Of a stretch of 64,000 bases of DNA, positions 33,701-46,400 are shown piece after piece. The first letter of the stretch is position 1. Every line of letters starts with the position of its first letter. Location of the stretch: NCBI RefSeq assembly GCF_001949145.1, contig NW_019091358.1, forward strand, positions 1,129,924 through 1,193,923. The letters are read 5' to 3'. The notes under the pieces were generated by a model. The model saw only the letters and a program-made list of their open reading frames with translations. It ran no database searches and was not told the DNA's origin. This stretch comes from Acanthaster planci (Eukaryota; Echinodermata; Asteroidea; Valvatida; Acanthasteridae). Position numbers and translations under genes: made by a program.

Positions 33701-36179
33701 TCATATTCCTCCGGAGAAAACAGAATAATACATGCCGCATAGAACCGTTTGGTATTTGTACCGAGACTGCTTGACATTTCAATGTGAATCAGGCTCTTTC
33801 GTTCCATCTGCACGTGTGTGACTACAGATGGAGAAAAAAAATGCTATTCCACCGTGTCTGCTAGACTCAAAGGTCACTTTTGCATTTTTGTTTCCAGAAT
33901 AATCCAAATTTCAGGGTTGAGAATTGACAAGGGTACACGTATCGAATTAATGTCTCTGTTTCTACAACCAGGCGTGTTTCTTAATATAGACGTGTTCCCA
34001 ACCCACCAACAAAAATGCATCGCCAATTCATTTGAAATGCTGCGAAACGAGTATTGATTTTGCATGAAGAAAATTTTTCTTTAAATTAAGAAATCGTTCT
34101 TGGCGGATACATTTAACGGGAAATGCATCTTTATTTATGCGTGCATATCCAAATATTGTGGGTCTGTCAATTTCTTTCCCTGCATGGCACGAACTAAAAC
34201 AATCTAATTACTGCGCGTGTGAAGAAAGACCGTCCATTTACTTAGTTTTTAAACACTTAAAAATGCGGAGCTTTCGAGTGACCTTTAAACGAGGATGCAT
34301 CGCGAGAACTCCACAGCGATGTATACTGGGTGTGTTTGGGTTATGCAGCAATGCAATGTACACAAGCTCATCCTACGCATCATCCTTCACCCAACCAACC
34401 GTTTATGCTTTTTACGTCCCTTTTTGTCACCTTTCTGTCATCTCAGTCAACGCAGTAAGATGAATTTATCACTGCCTCTGACTGAGCAAAATGGTGCGAA
34501 ATAATGCAGTGCTCATTATCTTTGGCGGTGAGGAGTTGAATCAGGCGGTGATGGGTGGGGCGGGACCGCATGAGGTGGGGGTGCGACTGTCTCATCACCT
34601 CATCCGTTTTCATTTCTCTCCTAGTAGACATCGCATCTTTTGACGTGCTGGCCAAAGCATGCAAACAGCAACAACTCGCGCCATCTTTGATTTAAGGAAA
34701 CCCATTTTCCCTTTCATGGCAACAGCTATACACTACAAATAATGATAAGAAATACAAACCTACGAAACAAAAGCTCTGTAATGAATTCGCGTGGTGTGAT
34801 TCTATATATTCTGTTCACCTAACAGCGCATTCAGCGCCAATCACAGGATGATTATGAGCGGCAATGAAGAAATGTTGAGTTTCAGATGAAAAAAGGAAAA
34901 CCCTAGATAGATATCCCAGGGAAAACCCAGGCAATCATCGAGGGACCCAACACCCAATTCACATTTGACAACTTAGGTGGGACGTGCTACGTATTCCGAC
35001 ATGATTCTCCAGTGGTACATGTATTAAACTGTTCGTCCAATTATGATGAAGGTAACAGTTGTAGTGTGAATTTTTTTCTTCTTTTTTTTTCCACAGGGAC
35101 TGCAGGGTGTTCGTCTGCATTCCTCATCACTGCAGAAGATCTACCTTCTCAACCTGTGGTCTGTTCACTTCGTTAGTATCAACGCGCCTTCGCTTCGGTT
35201 TCTACGCGTGGACACCGGTCTCGAATCCAACGAGCATCTGGAAGTGTTCGCAGGGAAGCTACGGACCTTACAGGTGGACGGTAGTGGTGTCTTGCGGACG
35301 TTGACCGTCCGCGGCGGCAGGCTGACCACCGCCGAGATCCGTCGCTGCCCGGTCTTGGATCCCCGCAGCTTTCGCAGTTTCTTCCTGGAGAATCCCTTCC
35401 TGACGGATCTCCTGCTGGGGTGCGTATGCGGTGACGAGCTGGTCTTGGATCATATCGGCTGCCCTAGCCTGGAGCGGGTCATCCTGCAGGGAGACTTCGC
35501 CTGTGGCGGGATGCTCCTCAGATGTCCCAACCTGCGGGTCATCCAGACGGCAGAGGAGATCGAACTGCCGGCCCTACGGCAGGTCATCATCGTGGCAGAT
35601 CACCTGCTCAAAGTGTCGCTGGTGGGTCTCCCTGGCCTCAGTAATGTCATGGTGCAATGTGACAGCTTAGAACACGTCGAAGCCAACATGTGCAGCGATG
35701 ATGCCCTGTGTTTGCGCTCCTTCGTCGTCCATGCTACCCGTTATGTTGGCTTCATGCGTCTCTTTGACTGTTCCATTGGTGCTCTGATGCTGAGCACACC
35801 GTGTGCTCACACTGTTGTCCTCTACCGATGCCAGATCTCGGACTACTCGCTCAAGATGGCTCTGAGTGCGTGCCCCAACATCGTCCACTTGAGCGTGGAA
35901 AAGTGCGACACGCTGACTAGCGTCTGCGTACCGTCTCACGCCTCCTCTCTCAAGTACCTGAACCTGTTCGGTTGCAAGAGCCTGGCAAGAGTCACCATAG
36001 ACTGTCACGGCGTGGCAGCTGTGAATTTGGGACAATGCCTCAAGACGCGGCTCTTCGTCAGGGGTCTGGAGTATGACCTAGCCATGCATCCACTCAAGTA
36101 TCCGAAGATCGTCTTGCCTCATCAGTCACTAAGATGGAGCCACGACAGAGTTCCACAGCTTTTCACCATCGCGATGTGA
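29681..36179 (+). CDS. F-box and leucine-rich repeat protein (two exons)
   Basis: 707 residues from two exons joined in phase 0. Residues 1-97 are a low-complexity, Asp/His/Ser-rich leader. Residues about 99-148 form an F-box (YFERLPVEVTTRIFGFL, then LLARVNRRWRKIL and LWREI). The rest is a chain of irregular leucine-rich repeats (for example LTSLTVLRLP, LTRLEELQINGG, LKYLNLFGCKSL). F-box proteins bind SKP1 through the F-box, and their LRRs recruit substrates for SCF ubiquitin ligases; this role is inferred from family. The start ATG has a weak context and a short out-of-frame ATG lies 8 bp upstream; the next in-frame Met is residue 62, still before the F-box, so the start is provisional. I do not recognise a specific orthologue among FBXL genes. 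The intron is 4.4 kb. A candidate ATTAAA signal lies at 36,421. Confidence 0.87.
32294..32542. mobile_element. possible hAT-like non-autonomous remnant
   Basis: Starts caggtgcggatctag and ends gacctgcccctg, imperfect inverted ends of the CAGGGGCGGATC kind. No matching 8-bp target duplication is visible, so the call is weak. Confidence 0.35.
34885..34970 (-). repeat. SINE-like fragment, family 2
   Basis: aaaaccctag, ccagggaaaaccca and atcgagggaccc resemble the ggaaaacc/aaaacccac part of the copies at 1,500 and 56,525. Partial only. Confidence 0.35.
35097..36179 (+). CDS. F-box/LRR gene exon 2: C-terminal LRRs
   Basis: Acceptor ttttccacag, phase 0, 360 codons plus TGA at 36,177. Continuation of the LRR array (LQKIYLLNLW, LRFLRVD, LRTLQVDG, IVHLSVEKCDTL). 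Several repeats are Cys-containing, as in AMN1/FBXL-type LRRs. Ends with VPQLFTIAM. Confidence 0.88.
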   Translation, partial: GLQGVRLHSSSLQKIYLLNLWSVHFVSINAPSLRFLRVDTGLESNEHLEVFAGKLRTLQVDGSGVLRTLTVRGGRLTTAEIRRCPVLDPRSFRSFFLENPFLTDLLLGCVCGDELVLDHIGCPSLERVILQGDFACGGMLLRCPNLRVIQTAEEIELPALRQVIIVADHLLKVSLVGLPGLSNVMVQCDSLEHVEANMCSDDALCLRSFVVHATRYVGFMRLFDCSIGALMLSTPCAHTVVLYRCQISDYSLKMALSACPNIVHLSVEKCDTLTSVCVPSHASSLKYLNLFGCKSLARVTIDCHGVAAVNLGQCLKTRLFVRGLEYDLAMHPLKYPKIVLPHQSLRWSHDRVPQLFTIAM

Positions 36180-36420
36180 AACACCGAACAGCAGCCGTAG
36201 GCTAGAAATCCAGACGAGTATTCACCGCCGGTCAAAAATGCCTTGCTTGCGCCTGAGTCGTGATTGTATCAAGCAAATTTCCTCGTGGCCTATATTCACC
36301 GCATAGTTAACATCACCGGACATAAAAAAAACTGTTGGCGTTAAAAGCGCCTTAAGAGAATGATTCTCTTATTGTAATTTGGTAATCACTACATGTGTAT
36401 TGGCCCAATGTCATCTCAAT

Positions 36421-36426
36421 ATTAAA
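36421..36426 (+). promoter_or_regulatory. candidate polyadenylation signal ATTAAA (F-box/LRR gene)
   Basis: A common variant hexamer about 240 bp after the TGA; the first one I see in this 3' flank. Confidence 0.35.
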
Positions 36427-39229
36427 CTTCGATAAGCTCACTAAAGTATTTCGCCCGATAATCGCTTGGATCTACCAAACAGTTGGCAGCCGCTACTGGA
36501 CGCATTATGCTGGCATTAAGTACAGACGGAAAGCATATCAGTGGAAGAGGTTGGAAGTCTGAAACATTTATGGGCCTGTTTTGAATAACCTAACAACTCT
36601 ATCCGGAATTTACGACTAGTGATGCAGAAACTATAATTGAGAGAAAAAAGGTATAGATTGGAAGGCAATTTTAATGAGTGGGGTATACCGTGCTTTAAAG
36701 ACAAGGTTTGAGGAAGAGGGATTGCAAAAGGGTTTCGACAGGAAGTGGGTGGGGATGGTAGACAAATTGGACTTTACAGCAACAGATTTCATTTGAACAT
36801 TGAGCTTAAAATTCACTCAAAGTCAAATGAGTTGGGTTATGATTAAAATGCCAAGATGTAGGTTTAACCCATTTTAATGGGAGGTGGTAGATAAATACGC
36901 AGAATGAACTGTGAATCCGACATTTTAGGAAAAGTCGGATTTTGACTTGAAGATTTTTGTCCTTTTATTTCAATTTCAATGTCATTTACTTTCCCCAGAT
37001 TTTTCGGAAGGTGTAGTGCACCCACTGACCCTCGCCTGATCCTCCAAATTCAGGAAAGGAGGCGAGTTTACCACAAGAAAAATCTTAGTTATAACTTAGA
37101 TGTCAATTCACGGGCAAGAGGGTGAATAATGACGGAAGTCAATTAGAATTGGTTGTGACTTGAACTAAAATACCGCACAACTTGCGACGTGTTGAAAAAA
37201 AATCAGTTTGACAATTGCTTTAAATGATTTATAGACAATCAGGTCTTATGGGGCACAGTATACTCAAGCAAAATGAATAAATATGGAATATTTACCAGTG
37301 CCATGTAAACCATAATTCGGTTACGGACGAAACGTCTCATCCCATCTGTCATGTCAGAGAGTTATTGTTATACCACTGCATGAATGTGAAACATTCATTT
37401 ATTTTTTATATGCAACGTCTCAAAAAAAATCCTGAAAAAAGATCAGTACATTTCGATGCCTGAGTAAATCCCGAAAATAATATTTCCGCTTGAATAAATC
37501 CCTCGAGTTCACAAATGTCTGTATCAGGTAAAAGAAGAAATGGTGTTTGGCGTTTATCAAGACCCAAGTGGACTGATGGAACTTCAATCCATCCATTTAC
37601 CTGCGGAATAGAACATTCCATGTTACAATGCAACCGCATCATGATTGGGAACGAATGGTTCGATGTCACATGATCAACAATTCACCAGCTAGATGACTGG
37701 GATTTATTGAGGCGATGTATTAACACTATTGAGGCAGTGTGAAACTTGTGTTATGCAAGTCCATAGGTCTATAATTATGGAGAAAAGAGCCACTTTAAGG
37801 GGCGTTATACAAATGCGGGGGGGATCAATGTTGTATGAGCAAAATTCGTTGCTTTTGTGGACACAAGTTATCATGCTGCCAGTCGTCAATATCAGCCCCA
37901 AAAGTGTTGTAAAATATTCACTTTGCACAATATCCGGGTTCGAGGACAGAAGGCTATAGAACAAGACATTTCCCGCCCCTCCCCCTCGAAAGAGGGGGGG
38001 GGGATGCTCTGACAAACATTTCTCCACCGCTCAGTTCGTGTTTACGGGCCCGGCTACTCCTCAACTCAAACAGCGCGTTATAACATTATTGTTGTGTCTG
38101 AAAAAAACATTCATCGGATTCAGTGAGCTGTAAACGGGATGGACAAAAATAAATGTAGTGCTGACGCATGAAGGTGTTTTGTGAACGATTGCCGTGTCAC
38201 TCTTGCGTATTTCTATCTCGCCTCAGGCATCACACAGTCTAAAGTAAACAGCTGACATTTTAGTTTTTTGTGGCACAGATTTGCATGAATGGTAACTGAT
38301 ATACTTCATGTGCTTGGAGCATGGTTGTTCCCCCCAGGGACAGTTGTTACTGCTAGACAGGCGTATGGCTTCTCTTCGGTGATAATTTTGATAAAGGGAC
38401 TCATTGCGGGCCTTGTGCGCCAACTTTCCCTCCACTTGTGACTTTTTCCCCTGTTTGATGTGGGCATCAGATACGCTCTAGAACATAGATCTGATTGGCC
38501 AAATTTTCCATGCTGCGTCCGATCTGCCCCACATACTATCTTCTCACTGTCATTGATCTCCTCTATTATGTAGACGTTGCATGCTTGCTCAGAAAGATCC
38601 GATTTTCTGTATGTTGATCTTACCATTATTACCAGAACGAGGTAGAAGTGTGGGATATTTGTTCTGAGTTCTCACGGAGTCTTGACACTCAGACCTCCCC
38701 GAGGAGTTTTGTGGAGTTGCTTTGAGATTGTTCTGAGAAACGTTGTTAACGCTTTCGCGAAGTCCCATCTCGCGCAGGAGAGAACAGTTGGCTTTTGTGT
38801 CCTCTTTTCTCTTTCTTTTCCTCGGCTTCAAGGATCTCTTGAATTCAAGTTGGCACAATGCTTTTGACATAACTGGGGTATTCCTTGCACGTACGTTATA
38901 CGTGCAAGCCTTTCCATTTCTTTGACAAAGATTCTGTGTTAACCACGTGGTGCAACTCTTGAGGCCTGTCCCCCTCCCATTTATACGTGCACCTTACATA
39001 GATTTGGAAAAGAAATGAAAAAAAAGAAGAGTTCTTTAAGATGACCCAAATGATCTAGTATCTCCTTTCCAGAGAATGAATCCCCTTCAACTGTCCCCTA
39101 GCTTGCGGGCCTGAAAACTTGACCCTTGTTCCATGCTGTGGCTGGCCATGAGCGGTCTGTGGCAGCATTATCTAGATCTACAGGTGGGTGCGCGACAGCA
39201 TGAAACACCACAGAGTGTGGGTTGCAATC

Positions 39230-39405
39230 CGCCTCGAGCAGAAGCACCTCATCGGTTGAAAAGGGCCGCGTTCGTCGGGAGGGTTAATTTTGTTGGTAGA
39301 CTGATGCGACTGCAACGCTTGCGATTCATAATTGTTCGTGAACCAGCGATGCGCAGTTCCTACCAAAGGAGCCTCATTTGCTGATGAAATAGCGCCCTCT
39401 GTTGG
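39230..39405 (+). repeat. dispersed repeat copy (pair with 14,817-15,000)
   Basis: Second copy of the same unclassified repeat, same orientation, in the intergenic region before LRPPRC. Ends with gatgaaatagcgccctctgt. Confidence 0.75.
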
Positions 39406-40174
39406 TCCAGCTCGAGGACCAGATAATGGACAGTAAATGACGTGTAAATTCCTTGAGGTATCGAAGGATACTAGGTTAAACATTGGGGTCCATGGAGAGA
39501 CTTTGAACTTACAGGCTTTTAACAAGGCCTGTATGGCAAAGCAGTATTTCGACTCCTCACTAGCGCATAAACTTATCTTACAGTGTTCCCTAAGCTTTCA
39601 TCACTCATCTTTGAATAGAAACTCAAATGATGTAAATAAATGCAACGATCGCAGTATACAAGTACATGTACAGTGGAACACTATTATAACAAGGTCCTCC
39701 GGACTGTATAAATTACCTTGTTACAATAGTTACCTTGTATTACCAGTCATGGAAACAAAGAAAAATAAAGACTTGGGACCTAAAACTATCCTCGCTATAA
39801 ACGTGACTTTGAACCAACAGTGCTCTTCTTATGTGTGTTCGACTTGTAATATGACAAACTACGTTTTATGACTGATGGCAACTTATTGAGCTGGATTATA
39901 ATTAATTATAAAAAGCCCTGTATTTGGCTACTTGTTGGTGATTTGAAAATATTCAGGCACGGACCCAAGGGGCAAATTTGACGAAAAAAGGGACAGAGTA
40001 AGGGGAAGGGACGGGACGTAACACAGTTAAATGCCCATGTGTGCACTGTGCTAAAATCTGCACCTGATATACATGTGCATGCCGTTTTTCAAATGTAAAA
40101 ACGTCGCGTCGTTTTCAATGGGGACGATCCGAACATTCAAGTTTGTAACAAGAGTGTTCGTGTCTCAATGATTT

Positions 40175-40266
40175 GGCTACGACTAGATATAACATGCAAC
40201 GCACGGATACGCTAGCCAGCCGCTTCATAAAGTTCCCATATATACATGTATCTTCTAGTCGTAGCC
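40175..40266. repeat. 13-bp inverted repeat upstream of LRPPRC
   Basis: ggctacgactaga at 40,175-40,187 and its exact complement at 40,254-40,266, 84 bp before the start codon. Could be a short MITE remnant or a regulatory dyad; function not shown. Confidence 0.5.
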
Positions 40267-40349
40267 TAAATAATTGGACACAGCCTGTGTGAGGCGGAGG
40301 AGCACGTCTGCTCGAAGTGCGCCCTCATCTTACGCAAGTTGAAATCAAG

Positions 40350-40495
40350 ATGGCGTCTTTGTTGAGATCGTCGAAGATTCTTCGAGTCGTTCCTGGTTTA
40401 CTGCGAACCCTACAGGGACAATCGAGCGCCCTGGGATCGTCAGCAGGGCGACAGACGTTACGAAGCTCAGTTTCATCTGTTCGAGAAAATGTTAG
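40350..40495 (+). CDS. LRPPRC: LRPPRC exon 1: start and mitochondrial presequence
   Basis: ATG in a strong context (aagATGG), then 48 residues with 9 Arg/Lys before the first acidic residue ([16 protein letters not shown]). Donor gtatgg, phase 2. The frame is open upstream without another ATG for at least 33 bp. Confidence 0.9.
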
Positions 40496-43400
40496 GTATG
40501 GATCTTAACCAGTGAAATTTCTCCGCAAGTTTTGCAGTGTCGCACACCGTGGCACACGTGTTTCCTGTGCGTGTGCACCGTTCATGATGATTACCGCTGC
40601 AGACTACATGCACTGCAGCGGTTCTGCCAGTGCGATGCGCGTGTGCGTGCGTTGCATGGCCGGTGCCGTTCCGCTTGGTGGCACCACGTTACCTTCGCTC
40701 TTTTGATCAGGGGAGGACCTTCCAGGCCCGAGCCCCATAGGCTGACCAGTGTCCAGCCCCCCTACAGCCACATGCCTAGCTCTACCATGTCTACTGTGTC
40801 TACTAAGTGGAGCGTTAGAATTCCTTTTTTTCAATTTTGGACGGGATTGTCATACTAATGCTCCATGCCTGTACATGATATAGTAAGGTTGAAACGGTTC
40901 TCAAAAATTCCAAAGACTCACCAAAAATACCTCTATTGCCACCTACTGGCTTCCGTAACGTACATGTAAATGTAAACGTCAAACGGTTGGGGCTTCAATG
41001 ATATTTCTAACTTCAAGATCTGACCGTTTTCACTCGACACACGCACAGGACTTGAACTTTTCGCCGCCTGTACCTTTCAATTGGCGTAGTGAGATTTATG
41101 GTCCTCCCAGAAATTTAAACACGCATGAGTGGCCAGGCTGTACGTGGTCTGGGAACAAGACTTGTTGATTGTGACGGTTAGGAGTTAGCCTGTTCGATAT
41201 GACAATATTTCACAATATTTCAATATGATGTTGATATCGGATATCTTTTCATTCGTAAAAACACATAAACGAATTAGGATATCGTGCAAATCGATATGCC
41301 AAAAATTATCGAGATAAACTCCAAATGATGTACTGTACATGCACATTGGGAAGTCAATGCACTGCCTGTTTAGCCCTGCATTACTGCATTTAGGCCACAC
41401 AAATACTCCATTGAAAACCTCAAACCACAAAGTCACTGTTGGCCCTAAGTAGCTGCAAGGGTCTTAAAAGTATTCGGGGGGCAGAACCAAACCAACTGAC
41501 TGTATGCACGTGTGACGTATTGTACAGTAAACTCCAGCTACACGTAAATTGGCTCTCTCACTCGCGACTCGAGATTGTCATACCGCGCCCCTGTGCTGCA
41601 CATGTACACAGCCGTTTTCCAATACTCAACTTCGTCCCTGTCTCGGGCTCCGTCTCCAAAACAAATTCCCTATTGTGGGCCTGAAGCGTTTCAATTAAAT
41701 TGAAGAACTGTAATGTTTGGCTCTTTTGCATCTTACTTGATGTTTTGTGCCACTATCAAACTTGCTATTGCGCTTACAACTTCAAAGTTAGGTAGTAAAA
41801 AACAGGTGAAGCCTGAAGGGAGATGAAGTTGAGTATTGGAAAACGGCCTACATGCGACCCCCAAGTGCATGCATGTAGAGAGGGGTCCCTGGTATTGATG
41901 TACTCAACCACATGCATACATCAGTCAAGCAGTGTGGAGCTTATTGCTTCTAGGCAACTGTGGCGAAGGAAACTGATACCGAAGCGTGATATTTTCCTTG
42001 CCGACTTACAAGAAGGATTTTTTGTGGTCTTGTAGAAAAGGGACCAAGTGAAACATTCCGACTTACCGTATGAGAAATAAATGACGACTTAGAAATGACG
42101 GTATCAATACCAGTAGCCCCTCTAGTAACATGCATGTGCTCTGTCCATTTTGGGGGTTACCTTATTGAGTGAACTTTACTGCTAATGTGTGCTGGGAAAT
42201 GGCTTTTTCTGTACGGTGCCATGATATGATATATGATGTCCACAATTTCTATGTTGAAATTTGCTTTCCACCAGCATATAAGAGTTCTAAATGTAGAAAT
42301 AATACGTGTTAGTATTGATGACAAGGCCAGCTCGGGAGTACACTACGAGACATGGTGGTTTGGATCATGTTTATTTTATGAATGGAAAATGATGTCAGCA
42401 CGATAATATCAGATATTGTGATATTTTTTCATGATATTACGATATCAAAAGAACTGAATATCGAACAGGCTTAGTTGGGAGTGCTACCAACAACAGTTTC
42501 CTGGTCAATACGTCTTGTGCCCCGACTACATTTGGGCCTCTCCTGCGGTTCGTTAGAGGACCATGTTCGCCCATAGAGTTATTGCATATTCTAAATCTGG
42601 CTACACGCATTTGAAAGGTACAGGCGGCGAAAAGTTCAAGTGCTGTGCGTGTGTCAAGTGAAAACGGTCGGATTTTGACAGATTTTGAAGTCAGAAATAT
42701 CATTGACGCCCCAACCGTTTGACGTTTGCATTTACGGAAGCCAGTAGGTGGTGATAGAGGTATGGAATTCCATATTTGCCGCTGCCCGTCGTCCGTCGCC
42801 TTTTGCTTTTTGTTGTGTCCCAATTCTGCCTTTTACCAGTTCCAAACATGCCATTTTCCGTAAAATTAAATTTTTTTTTTTTACATTTTATTTTTTATTA
42901 CATTTTTTTACATTTTATGTAAAAGGTAGAGTTGGGGTTCCCATCCCCATTATTATTTTTGTTCAGAGTACGGGGACCAGTAAACAGTCTAACTCGAGGA
43001 GCACGTTTGGGCCGTGACTAAGGGCTGCGTTCGAGCGAGCTACTCGTGTTTGGAAGGAGATACAGAAATGTAATGCGTGCGCACCACACTCGGGTTGAAC
43101 TGAAGGAACCGTGCTAATGCAGCCAAGCACTACTAGTCCATATTGCCTGGTACCCAGGTTATGTGTCATGCATGGGTTACCACTGACATTGGTTGACAGT
43201 ATGACCTACATTTTTACGAACGAATTATGGGGCAGTTTCATGTCTGTGCAAGTAAAGTATACACACGTGTGTTCATACATGCGTGGCGCTGGGTGGCGTG
43301 GGCTGGTGATGAGCGATCAGCCCTGATGAATGCCTTGGGCGTAATTAACCTAATTCTAACACAAAAACAATAAGTCAGATGCCGTAATCACACATATTGT

Positions 43401-46400
43401 GTTGATATTTTAAGAGCTGTTATTGATATGTTGGTCGGACATTGTGCCCAAGCATCTTTGATTTTGTTCGGACAAACAAGGACAAGCTCGGAAAATGTCC
43501 GATGTCTGACTGTAATTTCACGCTTTGATATCACATTAGAAACACATGAAAAACAGCGTATATGTACCTGACATTTCCCATTTTATAACTCGGACGTGGC
43601 TTACGGCGTGATCTGCTCAAGCATATGGCCCCAAAGAATGAGCTGGCGAAGATACTTACCTTCTTCTGTTTCTGTGGTCTGAGAACCCTGTCTGCAAAAA
43701 CACAGAACTGTGGAAAATCCTTTCCGTTTGAAGTTCACCAAGTTTCTGACTCTAAAAGCCATAGTGCCGTGCTTTCTAAACCGCAACAGACAGCAAGACA
43801 GCTGAAATGGGAACCTCGCTGAATGCTACAGAATGCATCAAAGTGCACTGGTGGAGTTTGTGGTCCTGTGTAAAGTGCTCCTGAGGAACACCTGCCTTAA
43901 CCTTGACAAGTTGTAAAGGGTACTCTGAAACTTATGTTCACTACCATCCTTTCACCGCTGACGCATTCTGTTGCATGTAGAGGGCATGGGGCATATGAAA
44001 CAGCTGAACCATCTTGATCTCTTGTTATGTATGGAGCAGGTTGGCGTCGACCACCACTGCTGTGACCCAGAGCTCTTACAGCACCCAGGCGCAGTCTCGC
44101 ATTGGCCCCGCAGCCAAAGCGGACAATGAGTTCCGCACGGTGCTACGGCGTCTGGACGACATGGTGCGCAGGACGGGCCGAATCACCAAGAACCAACTGA
44201 TGTTGGTCTTTGACGAAGTCTGCAAGATGGGTGAGGCCTGGCTAGAACACAGTGTTAACACTTGGGAGAGGTTTGGAGGGGTCGTTTTGTAGGCCCAAAG
44301 GGGACTTTTCTGTCGATGTCTTGTTTGAAAAAAGTCTCAAACTTTGGAGCCAAATGGTCAAAAATGAAAGTGGCGTATTTTGACGAGAAAGTGGAATGAG
44401 CATAAATGAGTGAAAAGAGTAGTTTGCTCCTTTTCTAAGAGCACTTTATCACTATCTGATAAAGTTCAGAAGTAACGATGACCCTATATAGCCCGCTTTG
44501 ACGTCCCGTACATGTATAAGTGTGCTTGGCAAAAACAGTGAACAGTTCCTGGAAATTCTTCTAGAGAGATTGAAGTTGGTTTACTAGTATACCCCATATT
44601 TATGCACACTAGAGGAAAAAAATGAAATTAAAATTAATGGGCAGAAAATCTTTCTTGTGAAAAAGTTAACTTTTTTCTAGAATGTGTCAAAAATATATTA
44701 ATTTTCAGTTTCTTTATTCTTCCAATTCATTCCAAAAGTCATTGCCAACAAGTGGTTTATTTCCAGCATTGTTCTAAACTTCATACACTTGTATTAGAAA
44801 CAAAAGCAACAGAAAGATAAAAAGAATGGACACATCATGGTCTTGTCACAGACTCACAGACAGTAACTGAAATTTCACAGGAACAGCATCCCCTAACCAG
44901 GCCCTTCTTCTCCTCCGGAGCTGTGGGTCTCTGCTCCCAGAAGTGCCCCTGAGTGAAAGGACGGAGTTGGTGCACAAGATCTGGGACAGGCTAGCCAGCA
45001 TGGGTAAGAGGGCTAAACCTGTGGTGTGCAGAGAGTGACGGTTTTTGTGTGGCTTGTTTTTCCGCATTTGTGGCCCTATGCAACAAAATGAGCCAGAGGT
45101 CGCAGAGCCATTTTTCGGCATGGAGGTTGTGGAAAGAATCTTGCACTTTGTAAATCAGCGAGAAAGCTGAGAAAGTTTTTCACCCGTATAATGTTCATTT
45201 TTATCAGCCTGCCAAACTGAGTGATACATCAAAACAAGGAACCCAGGGGCGGCTGTAAGACCCTTAACCCAACCCCCCTCGGGTGTATGTAAAATCATTG
45301 AAATCATCAGGGAGATAGACATCGTGAATCAAGGAGATAGACATTGACAACAGGCTGTTCAAATTTCCCTGTATTGTCGCTTTTTATTATGAAAGTCTGG
45401 ATGATGGAGACAGTTCTTTGAAGCTTAGACATAAATTTAAGCAAACTTTGTCTTTGCCAGCTGTTACACTCCTCTTTAATATAATTTTTATTTTTTTTGT
45501 AATTTGGCCTTTGGCCACGAGAGTAAATTAAGGGGAAAATATGTATGTCTGAGTGCAGTGTCACTTGCTATCAACAGGTGTAACCTATGATGTCAGCCAC
45601 TACAATGCACTTCTCAAGGTGTACCTGCAGAACGAGTACAACTTCTCACCCACAGAATTCCTTGCCAAAATGGAGTCCAAGTCAGTGGAACCAAACAGGG
45701 TAAGTTGGCTTCTCAATCACAGGCAATAATGTGATGTATAAGCTGGGATTTTTTTAACATAGCAAGACACACCCATTGACATTTGTGAATTCAAAAATAT
45801 TGTTTCTCAAAGTGGGATGGATTTGCCCCATCTTACTCCCTGTAAAAAAATTCTCTTAAAAAACAAGAATAACTGTAAGTAAAGAAATCAAAGCATTCAA
45901 AGAGTTCAGTTCAGCAAGAGCCTGTCATTATGACTAAACACTTGTTAGAGTTAAATTTCTAAGGAGCTGCAAAAATGGCACTGAAAACAAATGAATTTTA
46001 AAGGACTCACCTGACTTCAAGCTAAATTATTTTCCTGGCAGGCCCATTGCGAGTTCGCCAGTGGGTGCTCAGGTAAGGTACAACAGGTTGCTTGCTAGTT
46101 GTATGGTCAACACACAAGGCAAACCACAGGTGTGTTTTCCTAGAAAGATAATAGTGTAAGAGTTTCTGCCTGTATTGGCAAGTCCAGCGAGGTATATTGC
46201 AGGTAGAACAATCATATTATCCATTATATTTTTCCAAAATAGGCTTTAGTAAATGATGCATTGTTATTTATGTGCAGTTTTGGTTGGGGTTAATTTTTCC
46301 TCCAACTTCTGTTTGCTGATGTTGGGCGTAGGTGACATACCAGAGATTGATCAGCGCTTACTGTCTCCTTGGCGATATTCCAGGAGCTACAAAGATCCTA

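Larger units (their letters stand above)
30722..35096 (+). other. intron of the F-box/LRR gene
   Basis: GTAATT donor and a long T-tract with ccacag acceptor. No exon recognised inside. It holds a possible hAT-like remnant (32,294-32,542), a G-run near 32,209, a C-run near 33,457 and a SINE-like fragment near 34,885-34,970. Splicing across it continues one LRR: SNCE joins GLQGVRLHSSSLQ. Confidence 0.8.
36180..40349. other. intergenic region between the F-box/LRR gene and LRPPRC
   Basis: No gene supported. It includes the F-box gene 3' UTR (candidate ATTAAA at 36,421), a C-run/G-run hairpin at about 37,974-38,005, a dispersed repeat copy at about 39,230-39,405 and, just before LRPPRC, a 13-bp inverted repeat (40,175-40,187 with 40,254-40,266). 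Minus-strand open frames at 38,306-38,870 carry no recognisable motif. Confidence 0.5.

Noticed and set aside
38306-38870. Two minus-strand open frames that might be a transposon coding remnant
   Set aside because: I could not see a reverse transcriptase, integrase, transposase or other motif; composition alone is not enough.
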